Notes: generated by a model not told the origin, from the letters alone. A DNA stretch of 62,497 bases from Methylotenera sp. (GCA_021732405.1 JAKFVB010000003.1:1-62497); one strand, 5' to 3'; positions 1-10,011 are shown, numbered from the stretch's first letter. Numbers and translations: made by a program.

Positions 1-150
1 GAATTAACCGCTTACCAACTTGAATTAAGTCAATTAAAACAGCTGCTTGAGCATGAAGATAGCGCTGGCCTGCAAGCTTTGTTTGAGCGCGCCAGTGTGG
101 CGCGTAATAACTGGGCACGTGACAATGTAGCAAATAGCAAAACAAAATAA
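1..150 (+). CDS. tyrA: Prephenate dehydrogenase, C-terminal end (partial)
   Basis: An open frame enters from the left edge and stops with TAA at 148-150, giving the last 49 residues of a protein. The tail is helical and ends in a phenylalanine-glutamate-arginine-alanine-serine stretch followed by ARNNWA, the usual ending of betaproteobacterial TyrA. TyrA oxidises prephenate toward tyrosine in the cytoplasm. The aroA start lies 18 bases downstream, and tyrA-aroA is a common betaproteobacterial order, so both were probably transcribed together. Identity rests on a short tail plus context, so it is good but not certain. Confidence 0.75.
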   Translation, partial: ELTAYQLELSQLKQLLEHEDSAGLQALFERASVARNNWARDNVANSKTK

Positions 151-167
151 ATCAAAGAAAATCGTTA

Positions 168-1448
168 ATGGAACAACTTACCCTACCCGCCGCCAGCCAA
201 GCACAAGGCAGCATGACATTGCCCGGCTCCAAAAGTATATCGAACCGCACTTTATTGCTGGCAGCGCTGGCAAATGGCGTTACCGAAATTCATGATTTAT
301 TAGATTCAGACGACACCAGCCGCATGCTGGAATCTTTGGCAATATTGGGTGTTAATTGTGAAAATATTGGCAAAAATACGTGGCATATTAGTGGCTGTAA
401 TGGCAATTTCCCTAATAAAAAAGCGGCGTTATTTTTGGGTAATGCGGGCACCGCTTTTAGGCCTTTGACTGCCGCATTGGCATTTTCAGGCGGGCATTAT
501 CATTTAAGTGGCGTAGCGCGCATGCATGAAAGACCGATTGGCGATTTGGTGGATGCATTACGTCAAGCAGGCGCAAGTATTGAGTATGCAGAAAATGATG
601 GCTTTCCGCCGCTTAATATTTCACCTGCTAAATTAGATTTGAGTAAGCCGATTCAAATTCGCGGTGATGTTTCTAGCCAATTTTTAACGGCATTACTGAT
701 GGCATTACCTTTAAGCGGCAAAGAAGCAACGATTGAAGTGGTGGGCGAGTTGATTTCAAAACCTTATATTGAAATCACGCTTAATTTGATGGCGAAATTT
801 GGCGTAAATGCTCAAAGAGATGGCTGGCAACAATTCACGATTGCCGCAAATAGCCAATATTTAAGCCCTGAAATAATATTTGTTGAAGGTGACGCTTCAA
901 GTGCGTCTTACTTCTTAGCCACTGGCGCAATTGGCGGTGACATCCAAGTTGAGGGTTTAGGCAAAAATAGTATTCAAGGTGATGTGCTTTTTGCGGATGC
1001 CATTGAACTGATGGGCGGCAAAATTAGCTATGGCGAAAACCATATTCAATCGCAGAAAGCACATCAAATTAAAGCCATTGATTTAGATTGCAACCATATC
1101 CCCGATGCGGCGATGACATTGGCGGTTATGGCTTTGTTTGCAGATGGAATAACCACGCTTAGAAACATTGCCAGTTGGCGCGTTAAAGAAACCGATCGCT
1201 TGACTGCAATGGCAACCGAATTGCGCAAAGTAGGTGCAATTGTGATTGAAGGCGCGGATTATTTAACTATTACACCACCAGCACAGTTAACGCCAAATGC
1301 CGTGATTGACACATACGACGATCACCGCATGGCGATGTGCTTTTCATTGGTTTCACTTGGTGGTGTGCCAATTACCATTAATGACCCAAAATGTGTGAAT
1401 AAAACATTCCCTAATTATTTTGACGAGTTTAAAAAGCTGGTTAGCTAA
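168..1448 (+). CDS. aroA: 3-phosphoshikimate 1-carboxyvinyltransferase (EPSP synthase)
   Basis: 426 residues, the normal length. The enzyme joins shikimate-3-phosphate and phosphoenolpyruvate in the sixth shikimate-pathway step, in the cytoplasm. The N-terminal [10 protein letters not shown] phosphate-binding motif, the [14 protein letters not shown] loop with its glycine near residue 96, and the [14 protein letters not shown] segment are all present, placing it in the class I (glyphosate-sensitive type) group. KETDR and DDHRMAM near the C-terminus are further family motifs. It follows tyrA and precedes cmk, separated from cmk by a small opposing membrane-protein gene. Confidence 0.97.
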   Translation: MEQLTLPAASQAQGSMTLPGSKSISNRTLLLAALANGVTEIHDLLDSDDTSRMLESLAILGVNCENIGKNTWHISGCNGNFPNKKAALFLGNAGTAFRPLTAALAFSGGHYHLSGVARMHERPIGDLVDALRQAGASIEYAENDGFPPLNISPAKLDLSKPIQIRGDVSSQFLTALLMALPLSGKEATIEVVGELISKPYIEITLNLMAKFGVNAQRDGWQQFTIAANSQYLSPEIIFVEGDASSASYFLATGAIGGDIQVEGLGKNSIQGDVLFADAIELMGGKISYGENHIQSQKAHQIKAIDLDCNHIPDAAMTLAVMALFADGITTLRNIASWRVKETDRLTAMATELRKVGAIVIEGADYLTITPPAQLTPNAVIDTYDDHRMAMCFSLVSLGGVPITINDPKCVNKTFPNYFDEFKKLVS

Positions 1449-1474
1449 TTAACAATCAAGCAAGTTAAGCTTAA

Positions 1475-1699
1475 TTAGTGCAAATGCAACCAGCCAAAGT
1501 TAACCGCTTTGGCATATTTTTCTGGGTTGTTTTGCTCAAAATTTTTCCACGCTTTTTCATGAAAATAAAAAACAACGGTGTTGCAAGCAGGCTCAATCAC
1601 TGCCAATAAGCCGCCTACCAAAGCGCTACCCGTTAATAAATAACCCACCGTAAAAGCGACGGTAAAGTGTAAAATTGCAAATGAAATTGTTTTAGCCAT
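1475..1699 (-). CDS. DUF2061 small membrane protein
   Basis: 74 residues with two hydrophobic segments (about 5-25 and 28-46) and the family-typical pattern HFTVAFTVGYLLTGSALVGG followed by an FYFHEKAW stretch, which identifies the DUF2061 group. The function of the family is unknown; the protein should sit in the inner membrane. A purine-rich AAGGAGC ribosome-binding site lies just upstream of the ATG. It runs against its neighbours aroA and cmk, so it is its own transcription unit. Confidence 0.8.
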   Translation of the reverse strand: MAKTISFAILHFTVAFTVGYLLTGSALVGGLLAVIEPACNTVVFYFHEKAWKNFEQNNPEKYAKAVNFGWLHLH

Positions 1700-1789
1700 T
1701 TTTTGCTCCTTATGTTTGTGAAGCTATTATTGGCCCATTAATTTTTTTAATCCAATTCATTATTAAAATCCATTTGATAAGTTTTACTT

Positions 1790-2467
1790 ATGACTAGCAA
1801 CCCTTCACTTTCAGTTATTCCAGTTATTGCAATTGACGGCCCTTCTGCCAGCGGCAAAGGCACTGTTGCTCAATTAGTGGCTGAAAGATTAAATTTTAAT
1901 TACCTTGATTCTGGTGCGCTTTACCGCATTGTAGCGTTTGCAGCTTACAAAAATAATACTGCATGGAGCGACGCAGATAAGCTTGGCGAATTGGCAAAAT
2001 GCTTGAAGATTCAGTTTAGTCAAAATGAAATTTACTTGGATGGCGACCGCATTACAGAAGCCGTGAGAAGTGAGGAAATGAGCCGCGGCGCATCTGAAGT
2101 GGCTATTCATCCACCTGTGCGTCATGCCTTATTGGGCTTACAGCGCTCATTCCGTCAAGCGCCAGGCTTAGTAGGTGACGGCCGCGATATGGGTTCAGTC
2201 ATTTTTAAAGATGCCGTGCTTAAAATATTTTTAACCGCCAGCGTACAAATTCGTGCTGAGCGTCGTTACAAACAGCTCACTAATAAAGGCTTAAGCGCTA
2301 ATTACGCACAAATTTTAGCAGATTTGCAAAGTCGCGATGAGCGTGATAGCCAGCGTAGTGCCGCACCGCTTATTCAAACCGCAGACGCATTACTATTAGA
2401 GACCACGGAATACAGTATTGAGCAAGCGGTGCAATTCGTTTTAAACGCTTATCAAAAACATCAATAA
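1790..2467 (+). CDS. cmk: Cytidylate kinase
   Basis: 225 residues, the usual length. It phosphorylates CMP and dCMP with ATP. The P-loop IDGPSASGKGT lies at residues 15-25, the YLDSGALYR acceptor-binding motif follows, and GDGRDMGSVIF and RAERRYKQL match the substrate-binding and lid regions. cmk directly before rpsA is a widely conserved arrangement in proteobacteria and is kept here, with 217 bases between the two that carry an rpsA promoter and leader. Confidence 0.96.
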   Translation: MTSNPSLSVIPVIAIDGPSASGKGTVAQLVAERLNFNYLDSGALYRIVAFAAYKNNTAWSDADKLGELAKCLKIQFSQNEIYLDGDRITEAVRSEEMSRGASEVAIHPPVRHALLGLQRSFRQAPGLVGDGRDMGSVIFKDAVLKIFLTASVQIRAERRYKQLTNKGLSANYAQILADLQSRDERDSQRSAAPLIQTADALLLETTEYSIEQAVQFVLNAYQKHQ

Positions 2468-2517
2468 AAAGCCATGAGAAAATAGTGTGAATTCAGCACA
2501 AAAAATGCATTAAGTCA

Positions 2518-2546
2518 TTGAACACAAGCTATTTTTTGTGTAACAT
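2518..2546 (+). promoter_or_regulatory. Candidate sigma-70 promoter for rpsA
   Basis: TTGAAC (2518-2523) and TAACAT (2541-2546) are separated by 17 bases, a good vegetative promoter arrangement. The spacer also holds an ACACAA...TTGTGT inverted repeat (2521-2540). A transcript starting near 2553 would have a leader of about 130 bases before the rpsA ATG, with a CCCAC/GTGGG hairpin at 2605-2620. In E. coli the rpsA leader is the target of S1 autoregulation; whether that holds here is inference. Confidence 0.45.
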
Positions 2547-2554
2547 GCACGATT

Positions 2555-2564
2555 CGTGTTAAGT
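2555..2564 (+). repeat. Copy of the GTGTTAAGT word (9 of 10)
   Basis: CGTGTTAAGT, one base off the AGTGTTAAGT decamer that recurs through the window. It lies in the rpsA leader. See the finding on this word. Confidence 0.5.
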
Positions 2565-2684
2565 TTAAAACAATATTATTGTTAGCTTAACGTTTAATAA
2601 CTGCCCCACTGCTAGGTGGGAACGCTTAATTAGTTTTTTTATTCAAAATATTGGTTAAGTAATTTTTTTAGGTATCCCAATTTA

Positions 2685-4205
2685 ATGGCTTCTACTTCTA
2701 ACTCTACCCCATCTTCGATGGAATCTTTTGCCGCGCTTTTTGAAGAAAGCTTGGCACGTCAGGAAATGCGTTCTGGTGAGGTAATCACCGCCGAGGTTGT
2801 ATCGATCGATAACGACCACGTGATTGTTAACGCTGGCTTAAAATCTGAAAGCGTCATTGATGCTGCAGAATTCAAAAATGCTCAAGGTGAGCTTGAAGTG
2901 GCCGTTGGCGACTTCGTAAAAGTATGTATCGAAAAATTGGAAGATGGCTTTGGCTCTACCCAACTTTCTCGCGAAAAAGCGAAGAAAATGGAAGCTTGGC
3001 TTGATTTAGAAGATGCAATGAACGAAGGCCGTGTAGTTAAAGGCTTTGTTAGCGGTAAAGTAAAAGGCGGATTGCGCGTTTCTGTAAACGGCATTATGGC
3101 TTTCTTACCAGGTTCATTGGTTGATGTACGTCCTGTAAAAGACACCACACCATTCGAAAACAAAGAGTGGGATTTCAAAGTTATTAAACTAGACCGCAAA
3201 CGTAACAATATCGTCGTTTCTCGCCGTGCTGTGATGGAAGTCAGCATGGGTGCAGACCGCGAAGCGTTAATGGGCACATTGCAAGAAGGCGCAATCATTA
3301 AAGGTATTGTTAAAAACATTACTGATTACGGCGCATTCGTTGATTTAGGCGGCATTGATGGCTTGTTGCATATTACGGATTTAGCATGGCGTCGCGTGAA
3401 GCACCCATCAGAAGTACTAACAGTTGGTGAAGAAGTTGAAGCCAAAATCTTGAAATTCGATCAAGAGAAAAACCGTGTTTCATTAGGTATTAAACAATTA
3501 GGCGATGACCCATGGGTTGCATTAACTCGCCGTTACCCAGTAAGCACACGCTTATTCGGTAAAGTTTCAAACATTACTGACTACGGCGCATTCGTTGAAG
3601 TAGAGCCAGGTATCGAAGGTTTGGTACACGTCTCAGAAATGGATTGGACTAACAAAAATATTCACCCAGGTAAAATCGCTCAATTAGGCGACGAAGTTGA
3701 AGTGATGATTCTTGAGATTGACGAGGATCGTCGTCGTTTATCATTAGGGATGAAACAGTGTAAAGCTAACCCTTGGGATGACTTCTCTGCAACACACGCT
3801 AAAAACGATAAAGTTTCTGGTCAAATCAAATCCATCACAGACTTCGGCGTGTTTATCGGCCTAGCTGGCGGTATTGATGGTTTAGTACATTTATCTGATT
3901 TATCTTGGACTCAAACTGGCGAAGAAGCGATTCGCAACTTCAAAAAAGGTGACGAGTTACAAGCCATTATTTTAGCAATCGATGTTGAGAAAGAGCGTAT
4001 TTCTCTAGGTGTTAAACAACTGACAGAAGATCCATCAGGTGCAACACCTTCATCATCTAGCGATGACAAAGCAGCAAAACCTAAAGCAAAACCTGCTAAA
4101 ACTAAAGCTGAAGATAGCTCAACTAAAGCAGCAGATGACGCAGCAGCAGCGGGTACAACTAACCTTGGCGCTTTATTAAAAGCAAAAATGGATAGCAAGA
4201 AATAA
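2685..4205 (+). CDS. rpsA: 30S ribosomal protein S1, five-domain form
   Basis: 506 residues against about 560-570 in most proteobacteria. It binds mRNA on the 30S subunit and helps unstructured leaders initiate. Five S1 domains are visible at roughly residues 30-96, 115-181, 201-270, 287-356 and 374-444. The last is followed not by a sixth domain but by a 60-residue serine/alanine/lysine tail ending in [17 protein letters not shown]. As recalled, a very similar NLGALLKAK end follows domain 6 in Burkholderia S1, so domain 6 and its linker appear cleanly missing while the extreme end is kept. The frame is uninterrupted. cmk lies upstream and ihfB downstream, the standard order. Confidence 0.96.
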   Translation: MASTSNSTPSSMESFAALFEESLARQEMRSGEVITAEVVSIDNDHVIVNAGLKSESVIDAAEFKNAQGELEVAVGDFVKVCIEKLEDGFGSTQLSREKAKKMEAWLDLEDAMNEGRVVKGFVSGKVKGGLRVSVNGIMAFLPGSLVDVRPVKDTTPFENKEWDFKVIKLDRKRNNIVVSRRAVMEVSMGADREALMGTLQEGAIIKGIVKNITDYGAFVDLGGIDGLLHITDLAWRRVKHPSEVLTVGEEVEAKILKFDQEKNRVSLGIKQLGDDPWVALTRRYPVSTRLFGKVSNITDYGAFVEVEPGIEGLVHVSEMDWTNKNIHPGKIAQLGDEVEVMILEIDEDRRRLSLGMKQCKANPWDDFSATHAKNDKVSGQIKSITDFGVFIGLAGGIDGLVHLSDLSWTQTGEEAIRNFKKGDELQAIILAIDVEKERISLGVKQLTEDPSGATPSSSSDDKAAKPKAKPAKTKAEDSSTKAADDAAAAGTTNLGALLKAKMDSKK

Positions 4206-4301
4206 ACAGCAGCAAAAAGCTAGTTTGATGTTAATCGATATTAATTTTAAGACGTTTTTACGTTAGATAATTACAAGCTAAATTAAAGGCAACTATAAGC
4301 C

Positions 4302-4586
4302 ATGACAAAATCAGAATTAATTAATTTATTAGCAGAGCGTTTTCCACAACTGGTTGTGAAAGACGCTGAGTTATCTGTTAAAGCCATCTTAGATGCAATG
4401 ACAGATAACTTATCAACTGGCGAGCGCATCGAAATTCGTGGCTTCGGTAGTTTTAGTTTAAATTACCGTCCGCCACGTTTGGGTCGCAACCCTAAAACTG
4501 GCAGCAAAGTACAAGTACCTGCAAAGCATGTACCGCACTTTAAAGCAGGTAAAGAGTTGCGCGATCGCGTTGATTCAGCAACATAA
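4302..4586 (+). CDS. ihfB: Integration host factor beta subunit
   Basis: 94 residues. The HU/IHF fold is recognisable from the N-terminal [12 protein letters not shown] helix, the [17 protein letters not shown] segment and the [20 protein letters not shown] signature with the intercalating proline in the DNA-binding arm. It pairs with IhfA to bend DNA at nucleoid, recombination and promoter sites. The rpsA-ihfB order is conserved in proteobacteria. A strong Rho-independent terminator follows within 30 bases. Confidence 0.95.
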   Translation: MTKSELINLLAERFPQLVVKDAELSVKAILDAMTDNLSTGERIEIRGFGSFSLNYRPPRLGRNPKTGSKVQVPAKHVPHFKAGKELRDRVDSAT

Positions 4587-4610
4587 AATAGATTTTTGCT
4601 AGCAAATATA

Positions 4611-4646
4611 AAAAACGGCGCTTACATTTTTAAGTGCCGTTTTTTT
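4611..4646 (+). terminator. Rho-independent terminator after ihfB
   Basis: AACGGCGCTT (4614-4623) pairs with AAGTGCCGTT (4632-4641), a 10-bp stem with one G-T pair and an 8-base loop, and runs into a six-T tract. It would end the cmk/rpsA/ihfB transcript. Confidence 0.85.
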
Positions 4647-4728
4647 ACGCCCTTAACTATTAGTCATTGCGCACAAGCTTAGGTAAAATACGTTTAGATA
4701 AAATTTTGAATAAAATAGTTAAATAATC

Positions 4729-5931
4729 ATGATGATTGAATTTGAATATTGGTGGCTTTTAGTGCTCCCACTTTTTTTTACGCTGGGCTGGATTGCTGCA
4801 CGCGTAGATATTAGACAGCTGCTATCAGAATCAACCACCCTGCCTGCCGCCTATTTTAAAGGGCTTAACTTTTTAATTGGCGATCAGCATGACAAAGCGG
4901 TAGAAGCGTTCAGCGAAGCGGTGCAAGCCAATAGCGATTCACTAGAACTACATTTTGCTTTAGGTAGTTTGTTTAGACGAACAGGTGAGACCGACCGCGC
5001 GATTAATCTGCATGTGAATTTGTTGGATAAAAAAGAACTGACTGAGCCACAACGCAACGCGGTAAAAGCAGAGCTGGCGCAAGATTATTTAAAAGCAGGT
5101 TTATTTGACCGCGCAGAAGAGTTATTTAAAGGCTTAGAAGATCAGCGCTATAAGCAGCCTGCTCTGCGCGCTTTATTAGAAATCTATGTACGTGAGCGCG
5201 AATGGGCGCAAGCCATTACCACCGCAACCGAGCTAGAGCGCTTATCTGGCGTGCCTTTTAGAGTGGAGATTGCGCAGTATTATTGCGAATTAGCTATGAA
5301 TTTTATCATCGCACAAAATGCAGATGCCGCGCATAGTCAGCTGGCATTGGCATTAGATGCCAATAAAAATTGTATTCGCGCGAATGTATTATTGGGCGAT
5401 ATTGAAGCCAGCGCAGGCCAGCATCAAACGGCCATTTCTTATTGGAAACGCATTGAGTTTCAACAGCCAGAGTACTTAGGATTAGTCGCAGGCAAAATGC
5501 TCAAAAGTTATCGCGCGGCCAACTTATTGAAAGAAGGCTTAGCGCAACTTAACACCTATATTGAAACCTATAAATTACCTTCTTTAATGTCTGTTCTATA
5601 TGAAGCGACCTTAACTGAAGAAGGCGCTGAAAGTGCAGCCAAACTAGCGCGCAATGAACTAATCCGCCAACCTAGCTTAAACACGCTAGACCAGCTACTA
5701 CAAGCGCGCGCCATGGCAGATGATGTCAATAATCAAGACGTGCAGCTCATGCAGCAAACAGTGCGTAATGCCATTGGTAATCGCGCGGCTTATCATTGTA
5801 ATCAGTGCGGGTTTCGCGCTAAACAATATCACTGGCAATGCCCTGCTTGCAATGCATGGGAATCGTTGCCTGCAGAGCCATCAGAAACCATTAGCCGTGA
5901 AATGACGGTAAAAAAATCTAACCAAAAATAA
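4729..5931 (+). CDS. lapB: Lipopolysaccharide assembly protein B
   Basis: 400 residues. An N-terminal membrane anchor (about residues 5-23) leads into an array of TPR helices, and the C-terminus carries a rubredoxin-like zinc knuckle with paired CNQCG and CPAC motifs around residues 358-375. LapB (YciM) couples LpxC turnover by FtsH to lipopolysaccharide demand at the inner membrane. Two adjacent ATG codons (4729, 4732) are possible starts. In many relatives the small lapA gene lies between ihfB and lapB; there is no room for it here. pyrF follows by 19 bases. Confidence 0.93.
   Translation: MMIEFEYWWLLVLPLFFTLGWIAARVDIRQLLSESTTLPAAYFKGLNFLIGDQHDKAVEAFSEAVQANSDSLELHFALGSLFRRTGETDRAINLHVNLLDKKELTEPQRNAVKAELAQDYLKAGLFDRAEELFKGLEDQRYKQPALRALLEIYVREREWAQAITTATELERLSGVPFRVEIAQYYCELAMNFIIAQNADAAHSQLALALDANKNCIRANVLLGDIEASAGQHQTAISYWKRIEFQQPEYLGLVAGKMLKSYRAANLLKEGLAQLNTYIETYKLPSLMSVLYEATLTEEGAESAAKLARNELIRQPSLNTLDQLLQARAMADDVNNQDVQLMQQTVRNAIGNRAAYHCNQCGFRAKQYHWQCPACNAWESLPAEPSETISREMTVKKSNQK
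5547..5555 (-). repeat. Copy of the GTGTTAAGT word (9-mer)
   Basis: ACTTAACAC on the plus strand, inside lapB. One of eleven copies of this 9-mer in the window; the tenth base differs from the AGTGTTAAGT consensus. Confidence 0.5.
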
Positions 5932-5950
5932 ATAATTAAAAGTTAAATAA

Positions 5951-6652
5951 ATGAATGATTCTAAAGTCATCGTCGCGCTAGATTATGCCGACGCGTCCAG
6001 TGCGCTGAGTCTGGTTAATCAACTTGACCCAAGCTTATGTAAGCTTAAAGTAGGCAAAGAATTATTCACTGCCGCAGGCCCACAATTAATAGAAAAGTTA
6101 ACGTCCAAAAACTTCCAAATTTTTTTAGATTTAAAATTTCATGATATTCCCAATACCGTAGCAAAGGCCTGCGAAGCAGCCAGCAACTTAGGTGTGTGGA
6201 TGCTGAATGTGCATGCCAGCGGTGGCAAAACCATGATGCAAGCGGCACTAGAAGGTGTTGATAAAAGTAAACATTCGCCCTACCTCATTGCTGTAACCGT
6301 TCTCACCAGTATGAGCCAAGCCAATTTAGATGAAATAGGTATTGAAAACAGTATTGAAAATCAAGTGCTTAAATTAGCACAACTCACTCAACTTGCAGGC
6401 TTGCATGGCGTCGTGTGTTCAGCGCTTGAGGCACAGCTATTGAGAAAGCAGCTTGCGCAGGATTTTCTATTGATTACACCAGGCATACGCCCTGCAACTG
6501 CCAGCAAAGATGATCAAACACGTATTTTAACGCCAACACAAGCCTTGACCGCTGGCGCAAGTTATTTGGTGGTCGGTCGCCCTATCACGCAGGCTAATCG
6601 GCCAGTTGAAGCGCTAATTGCGATTAATGCAGAAATACAATCAATAAATTAA
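5951..6652 (+). CDS. pyrF: Orotidine 5'-phosphate decarboxylase
   Basis: 233 residues. It decarboxylates OMP to UMP. VALDYADASSAL with the first catalytic aspartate opens the protein, and FLDLKFHDIPNTV (about residues 59-71) carries the invariant Asp-x-Lys-x-x-Asp catalytic cluster; the phosphate-binding TPGIRP and VVGRPIT loops are near the end. It is closely spaced after lapB, as in many beta- and gammaproteobacteria, and probably shares its transcript. Confidence 0.96.
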   Translation: MNDSKVIVALDYADASSALSLVNQLDPSLCKLKVGKELFTAAGPQLIEKLTSKNFQIFLDLKFHDIPNTVAKACEAASNLGVWMLNVHASGGKTMMQAALEGVDKSKHSPYLIAVTVLTSMSQANLDEIGIENSIENQVLKLAQLTQLAGLHGVVCSALEAQLLRKQLAQDFLLITPGIRPATASKDDQTRILTPTQALTAGASYLVVGRPITQANRPVEALIAINAEIQSIN

Positions 6653-6738
6653 CGTTAAAACTAGTTCAAATTCAACTAAAACAGTACACTTACGTTGATA
6701 ACTTTGTTATCACAAACACTTAAATTAGGAGAAAATAA

Positions 6739-7200
6739 ATGAAAAAAATACTAATCGCATTATTCGCCAGCTTAATACTTAGTTTTAGCGCGTTTGCAGC
6801 CGTTAACTTAAACACTGCAACACAAGCAGAACTAGAGTCTTTAGAGGGTATTGGCCCAGTAAAAGCGCAGGCCATTATTGATTATCGCAAAAAAAATGGT
6901 GGCTTTAAGTCTGTTGATGAGCTTGAAAAGGTAGACGGCGTAGGCGAAGCCACATTAAAAAACGTGCGAAAAAACGTATCTATCAGTGGTAAAACCACAG
7001 CTGTTGCACCTACCGCAAGCAAAGAGGCTAAACCCACTAAAGAAACTAAAGCTGTTGATAAAAAGAAAGACACCAAAGCCGTAAAAGCTGAAGAAGCTGC
7101 TAAGGCAGAGAAAAAAGCTGCCGCAGATGCAAAAAAAGCTGAGAAAAAAGTCGTTGCCGATAAAAAATCAGCAGCTAAATCCGACGTAAAAGCAAAGTAA
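6739..7200 (+). CDS. ComEA-like helix-hairpin-helix periplasmic DNA-binding protein
   Basis: 153 residues. A clear signal peptide (residues 1-20, ending FSAFA) precedes a single ComEA-type helix-hairpin-helix domain (about 21-82) with [20 protein letters not shown] and [13 protein letters not shown] motifs. A lysine/alanine-rich tail with many AKKAEKK-like repeats fills the rest and could bind DNA or cell wall electrostatically. ComEA proteins receive incoming DNA in the periplasm during natural transformation, but secreted helix-hairpin-helix proteins of this size are not always competence proteins. A good GGAGAA ribosome-binding site precedes the ATG, and a terminator follows, so it is likely monocistronic. 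Confidence 0.8.
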   Translation: MKKILIALFASLILSFSAFAAVNLNTATQAELESLEGIGPVKAQAIIDYRKKNGGFKSVDELEKVDGVGEATLKNVRKNVSISGKTTAVAPTASKEAKPTKETKAVDKKKDTKAVKAEEAAKAEKKAAADAKKAEKKVVADKKSAAKSDVKAK

Positions 7201-7231
7201 CACGAATCTTTAATGTCGGTTGATTATCAAA

Positions 7232-7256
7232 AAAGCCCTCTACTTGAGGGCTTTTT
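7232..7256 (+). terminator. Rho-independent terminator after the ComEA-like gene
   Basis: AAAGCCCTC (7232-7240) pairs with GAGGGCTTT (7246-7254) around a five-base loop, followed by a T tract. The A tract before the stem makes it usable from the opposite strand too. Confidence 0.88.
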
Positions 7257-7280
7257 TATATCGTAGCGTTCTAATTCAAA

Positions 7281-7727
7281 TTAATCGTTATGTTTGTCAT
7301 GGCCTTTGCCATGCTTATGTTTTTTATGATGATGTTTTCTTTGGCTACCGCTGCTTGATTTACTTGGCTCATCAATCACTTTGCCAACTACCGCACCACC
7401 AGCGCCACCCAAACCTGCACCAACCACAGCACCTGTGCCACTACCACTTACTTTGCGGCCTACATAAGCACCACCTGCACCACCTGCTGCGCCACCGATT
7501 ACTGCGCCTGCTTGGCCTTCACCTTTGGTCGTAACCGCACCACCTAGGCCGCCACCTACTGCGCCGCCTAATACTTCACCTGTGCTACCGCCTACGACAC
7601 CACCAAGCGCTGTACCTGCTGCGGCTCCCAAGCCACCACCTACTGCGGTTTTAGCGTTGCTGTCTGCAGCCAATGCATGTCCAGATAATAATAAAATTGC
7701 TAATAATGGGGCATGAATATATTTCAT
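7281..7727 (-). CDS. Glycine-zipper protein with histidine/lysine-rich tail
   Basis: 148 residues. A signal peptide (1-20, ending GHALA) is followed by about 90 residues of glycine/alanine/valine repeats of the glycine-zipper type (many GGAVGGGLGG-like units), which form membrane-associated helices. The last 25 residues are strongly basic and histidine-rich (KHHHKKHKHGKGHDKHND), a plausible metal-binding or polyanion-binding tail. Such proteins are usually outer-membrane or periplasmic. Function is not known. It stands alone, convergent with the ComEA-like gene. Confidence 0.75.
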   Translation of the reverse strand: MKYIHAPLLAILLLSGHALAADSNAKTAVGGGLGAAAGTALGGVVGGSTGEVLGGAVGGGLGGAVTTKGEGQAGAVIGGAAGGAGGAYVGRKVSGSGTGAVVGAGLGGAGGAVVGKVIDEPSKSSSGSQRKHHHKKHKHGKGHDKHND

Positions 7728-7837
7728 TACGACTTCCTTTTTTAATCATTTTAATCGTTACAACAAAGCTAATGCTTTATTAGTAATATGAGTTTACAAG
7801 GTTTGATAGATTAGCCAATAAGCTAAAGCTGAAATAC

Positions 7838-7857
7838 CTGTAGGTACTTTCCTACAG
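7838..7857 (-). other. Stem-loop between metG and the glycine-zipper gene
   Basis: CTGTAGG (7838-7844) and CCTACAG (7851-7857) form a perfect 7-bp stem with a six-base loop, about 30 bases beyond the metG stop. There is no clear T tract on either strand, so it may be a weak terminator or an mRNA 3' end stabiliser. Confidence 0.35.
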
Positions 7858-7884
7858 TAAATATGGGCTACAGCTATATATGAA

Positions 7885-9927
7885 TTATTTAACGCGCATA
7901 CCAGGCTGTGCGCCTGAATCTGGAGACAATATAAATGGCCCACCACGCTCATCACTAGCCGCTAGCACCATACCTTCACTCATGCCGAATTTCATTTTTC
8001 GTGGCGCTAAGTTGGCAACCATTACCGTAATGCGGCCAACCAATGTCGCAGGATCATAAGCAGATTTAATACCCGCAAAAACCTGACGTGGCTTATCTTC
8101 GCCGATATCCAAAGTCAGTTTTAATAACTTTTCTGCACCTTCAACATGTTCGGCATTGACGATAGTTGCAATGCGTAAATCCACTTTGGTGAAATCGTCA
8201 ATGCTGATATATTCAGCCTCAGGCAAGGTAGTTGCGGGTTCTGCTTTAGTCTTGGCTTGCGCACTCACTTGCGCTGTTGCTTTCAGGTTTTCTTTATTGC
8301 TTTCTGTCATCGCTTCAATCAATTTTGGGTCAACGCGGGTAATTAAATGGGTGTATTCGTTAATCGCATGTTCTGCACTTAAACTTGTATTTACGCTTGC
8401 CCAATTAAGAGCTTCAATATTTAAAAACTGCTCGATTTCCGCCGCTAACTTTGGCAAAACTGGTTTTAAATATAAGGTGAGCAATCTAAACATTTCTAGC
8501 GCGTCAGAACAAACTTGCTGTAATGACGCATCTTGGCCCTCTTGTTTTGCCATCACCCAAGGTGCGCGCTCAGCCACAAAACCATTCGCCAAATCGCTTA
8601 AACGCATAATTTCGCGTAAAGCACGCCCGTAGTCGCGGGCCGTGTAAGCATCTGCAATGGTTTGAGCGGCGCCTTTCAATTCTGCGATGACTGAATTATC
8701 AGCTGACGGATTAAGTTTGCCAGCAAAACGTTTATTGATAAAACCAGCGGTACGGCTGGCAATATTAATGTATTTACCCACCAAATCACTGTTCACGCGC
8801 GCCACGAAGTCTTCTAAATTCAAATCAATGTCTTCCATGGTGCTATTGAGTTTAGCGGCGTAGTAATAACGCAAATATTCAGGATTTTTAATATGGTCCA
8901 AATAGCTGCGCGCGGTAATAAACGTGCCACGCGATTTGCTCATTTTTTCGCCGTTGACGGTTAAAAAACCATGCGCAAAAATTTGTGTAGGCTTGCGGTA
9001 ACCGCTAAATTCCAGCGTTGCTGGCCAGAATAAAGCATGAAAATATAAAATATCTTTGCCAATAAAATGGTACAGCTCTGTATTGGAATCTTTATTCCAA
9101 TACTCATCAAAGTCTAAACCTTTATCTGCGCATAGCTTTTTAAAGCTCGCCATATAGCCAATCGGCGCATCCAACCACACATAGAAGTATTTACCTGGCG
9201 CATCTGGAATCTCAAAACCAAAATATGGCGCGTCGCGTGAAATGTCCCAATCGTTCAGACCATTCTCAAACCACTCGCCCATTTTGTTGGCGGCTTCACC
9301 CTGCAATGTGCCAGAACGTGTCCAGTCTTTTAAAAACGCTTCACATTCGCTTAATTTAAAAAAGTAATGCTCAGTTTCTTTGCGGATTGGCGCGGCGCCA
9401 GATACCGCTGAATAAGCATTAATCAATTCAGTTGGATTGTATGTTGCGCCACAAACTTCACAATTATCACCGTATTGATCTTTGGCGTGACATTTCGGGC
9501 ATTCACCTTTAATAAAGCGGTCAGGCAAGAACATGTTTTTAACAGGGTCGTAAAACTGTTCAATAGTTTTAGTCGCAATTTTGCCGTTGGCTTTTAATTT
9601 GCGGTAAATGGTTTGTGATAGTTCTTTGTTTTCTGGCGCATTGGTTGAATAGTAATTATCAAATTCCACCAAAAATTCTTTAAAGTCTGCACTGTGCTCT
9701 TTATGCACATTAGCAATCAAGGCCTCTGGCGTAATGCCTTCTTTCTCTGCACGCAGCATAATCGGCGTGCCATGCGTATCGTCTGCACACACATAGTGCA
9801 CAGTGTGGCCCTGCATTTTTTGAAAGCGCACCCAAATATCAGTTTGAATATATTCCACCAAATGGCCAAGATGAATACTGCCATTGGCGTAGGGTAAAGC
9901 GGAAGTGACTAGGATTTTACGTGCCAT
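7885..9927 (-). CDS. metG: Methionyl-tRNA synthetase
   Basis: 680 residues. It charges tRNA-Met, including the initiator. The class I HIGH motif appears as HLGH near residue 19, the KMSKS loop as EKMSKSRG, and a zinc knuckle ([18 protein letters not shown]) near residues 143-160. The C-terminal 110 residues form an OB-fold tRNA-binding domain of the EMAP II type (from about residue 575), as in E. coli MetG. It is divergent from apbC across 161 bases, the same neighbours seen in other proteobacteria. Confidence 0.97.
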   Translation of the reverse strand: MARKILVTSALPYANGSIHLGHLVEYIQTDIWVRFQKMQGHTVHYVCADDTHGTPIMLRAEKEGITPEALIANVHKEHSADFKEFLVEFDNYYSTNAPENKELSQTIYRKLKANGKIATKTIEQFYDPVKNMFLPDRFIKGECPKCHAKDQYGDNCEVCGATYNPTELINAYSAVSGAAPIRKETEHYFFKLSECEAFLKDWTRSGTLQGEAANKMGEWFENGLNDWDISRDAPYFGFEIPDAPGKYFYVWLDAPIGYMASFKKLCADKGLDFDEYWNKDSNTELYHFIGKDILYFHALFWPATLEFSGYRKPTQIFAHGFLTVNGEKMSKSRGTFITARSYLDHIKNPEYLRYYYAAKLNSTMEDIDLNLEDFVARVNSDLVGKYINIASRTAGFINKRFAGKLNPSADNSVIAELKGAAQTIADAYTARDYGRALREIMRLSDLANGFVAERAPWVMAKQEGQDASLQQVCSDALEMFRLLTLYLKPVLPKLAAEIEQFLNIEALNWASVNTSLSAEHAINEYTHLITRVDPKLIEAMTESNKENLKATAQVSAQAKTKAEPATTLPEAEYISIDDFTKVDLRIATIVNAEHVEGAEKLLKLTLDIGEDKPRQVFAGIKSAYDPATLVGRITVMVANLAPRKMKFGMSEGMVLAASDERGGPFILSPDSGAQPGMRVK

Positions 9928-10001
9928 AAATTGCTTTAAATTGAGGTAAAACGCTATTTTAGCAAATTAAGCTCTAGTTTAAAAAAATTAAGGTGTTTTT
10001 A

Positions 10002-10011
10002 AGTGTTAAGT
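10002..10011 (+). repeat. Exact copy of the AGTGTTAAGT word
   Basis: AGTGTTAAGT preceded by a T-rich run, in the metG/apbC divergent promoter region. One of seven exact decamers in the window. Confidence 0.6.

Noticed and set aside
2882-3319. Minus-strand open frame of 145 codons inside rpsA
   Set aside because: Antisense shadow of the S1 domains; no ribosome-binding site or recognisable motif.
2685-4205. rpsA shortened by a frameshift or early stop
   Set aside because: The conserved C-terminal NLGALLKAK motif is still in frame, so the missing part is internal.
7220-7534. Plus-strand frame rich in histidine and leucine opposite the glycine-zipper gene
   Set aside because: Composition is the mirror of the GC-rich glycine/alanine codons on the other strand; the minus frame has a signal peptide and start site.
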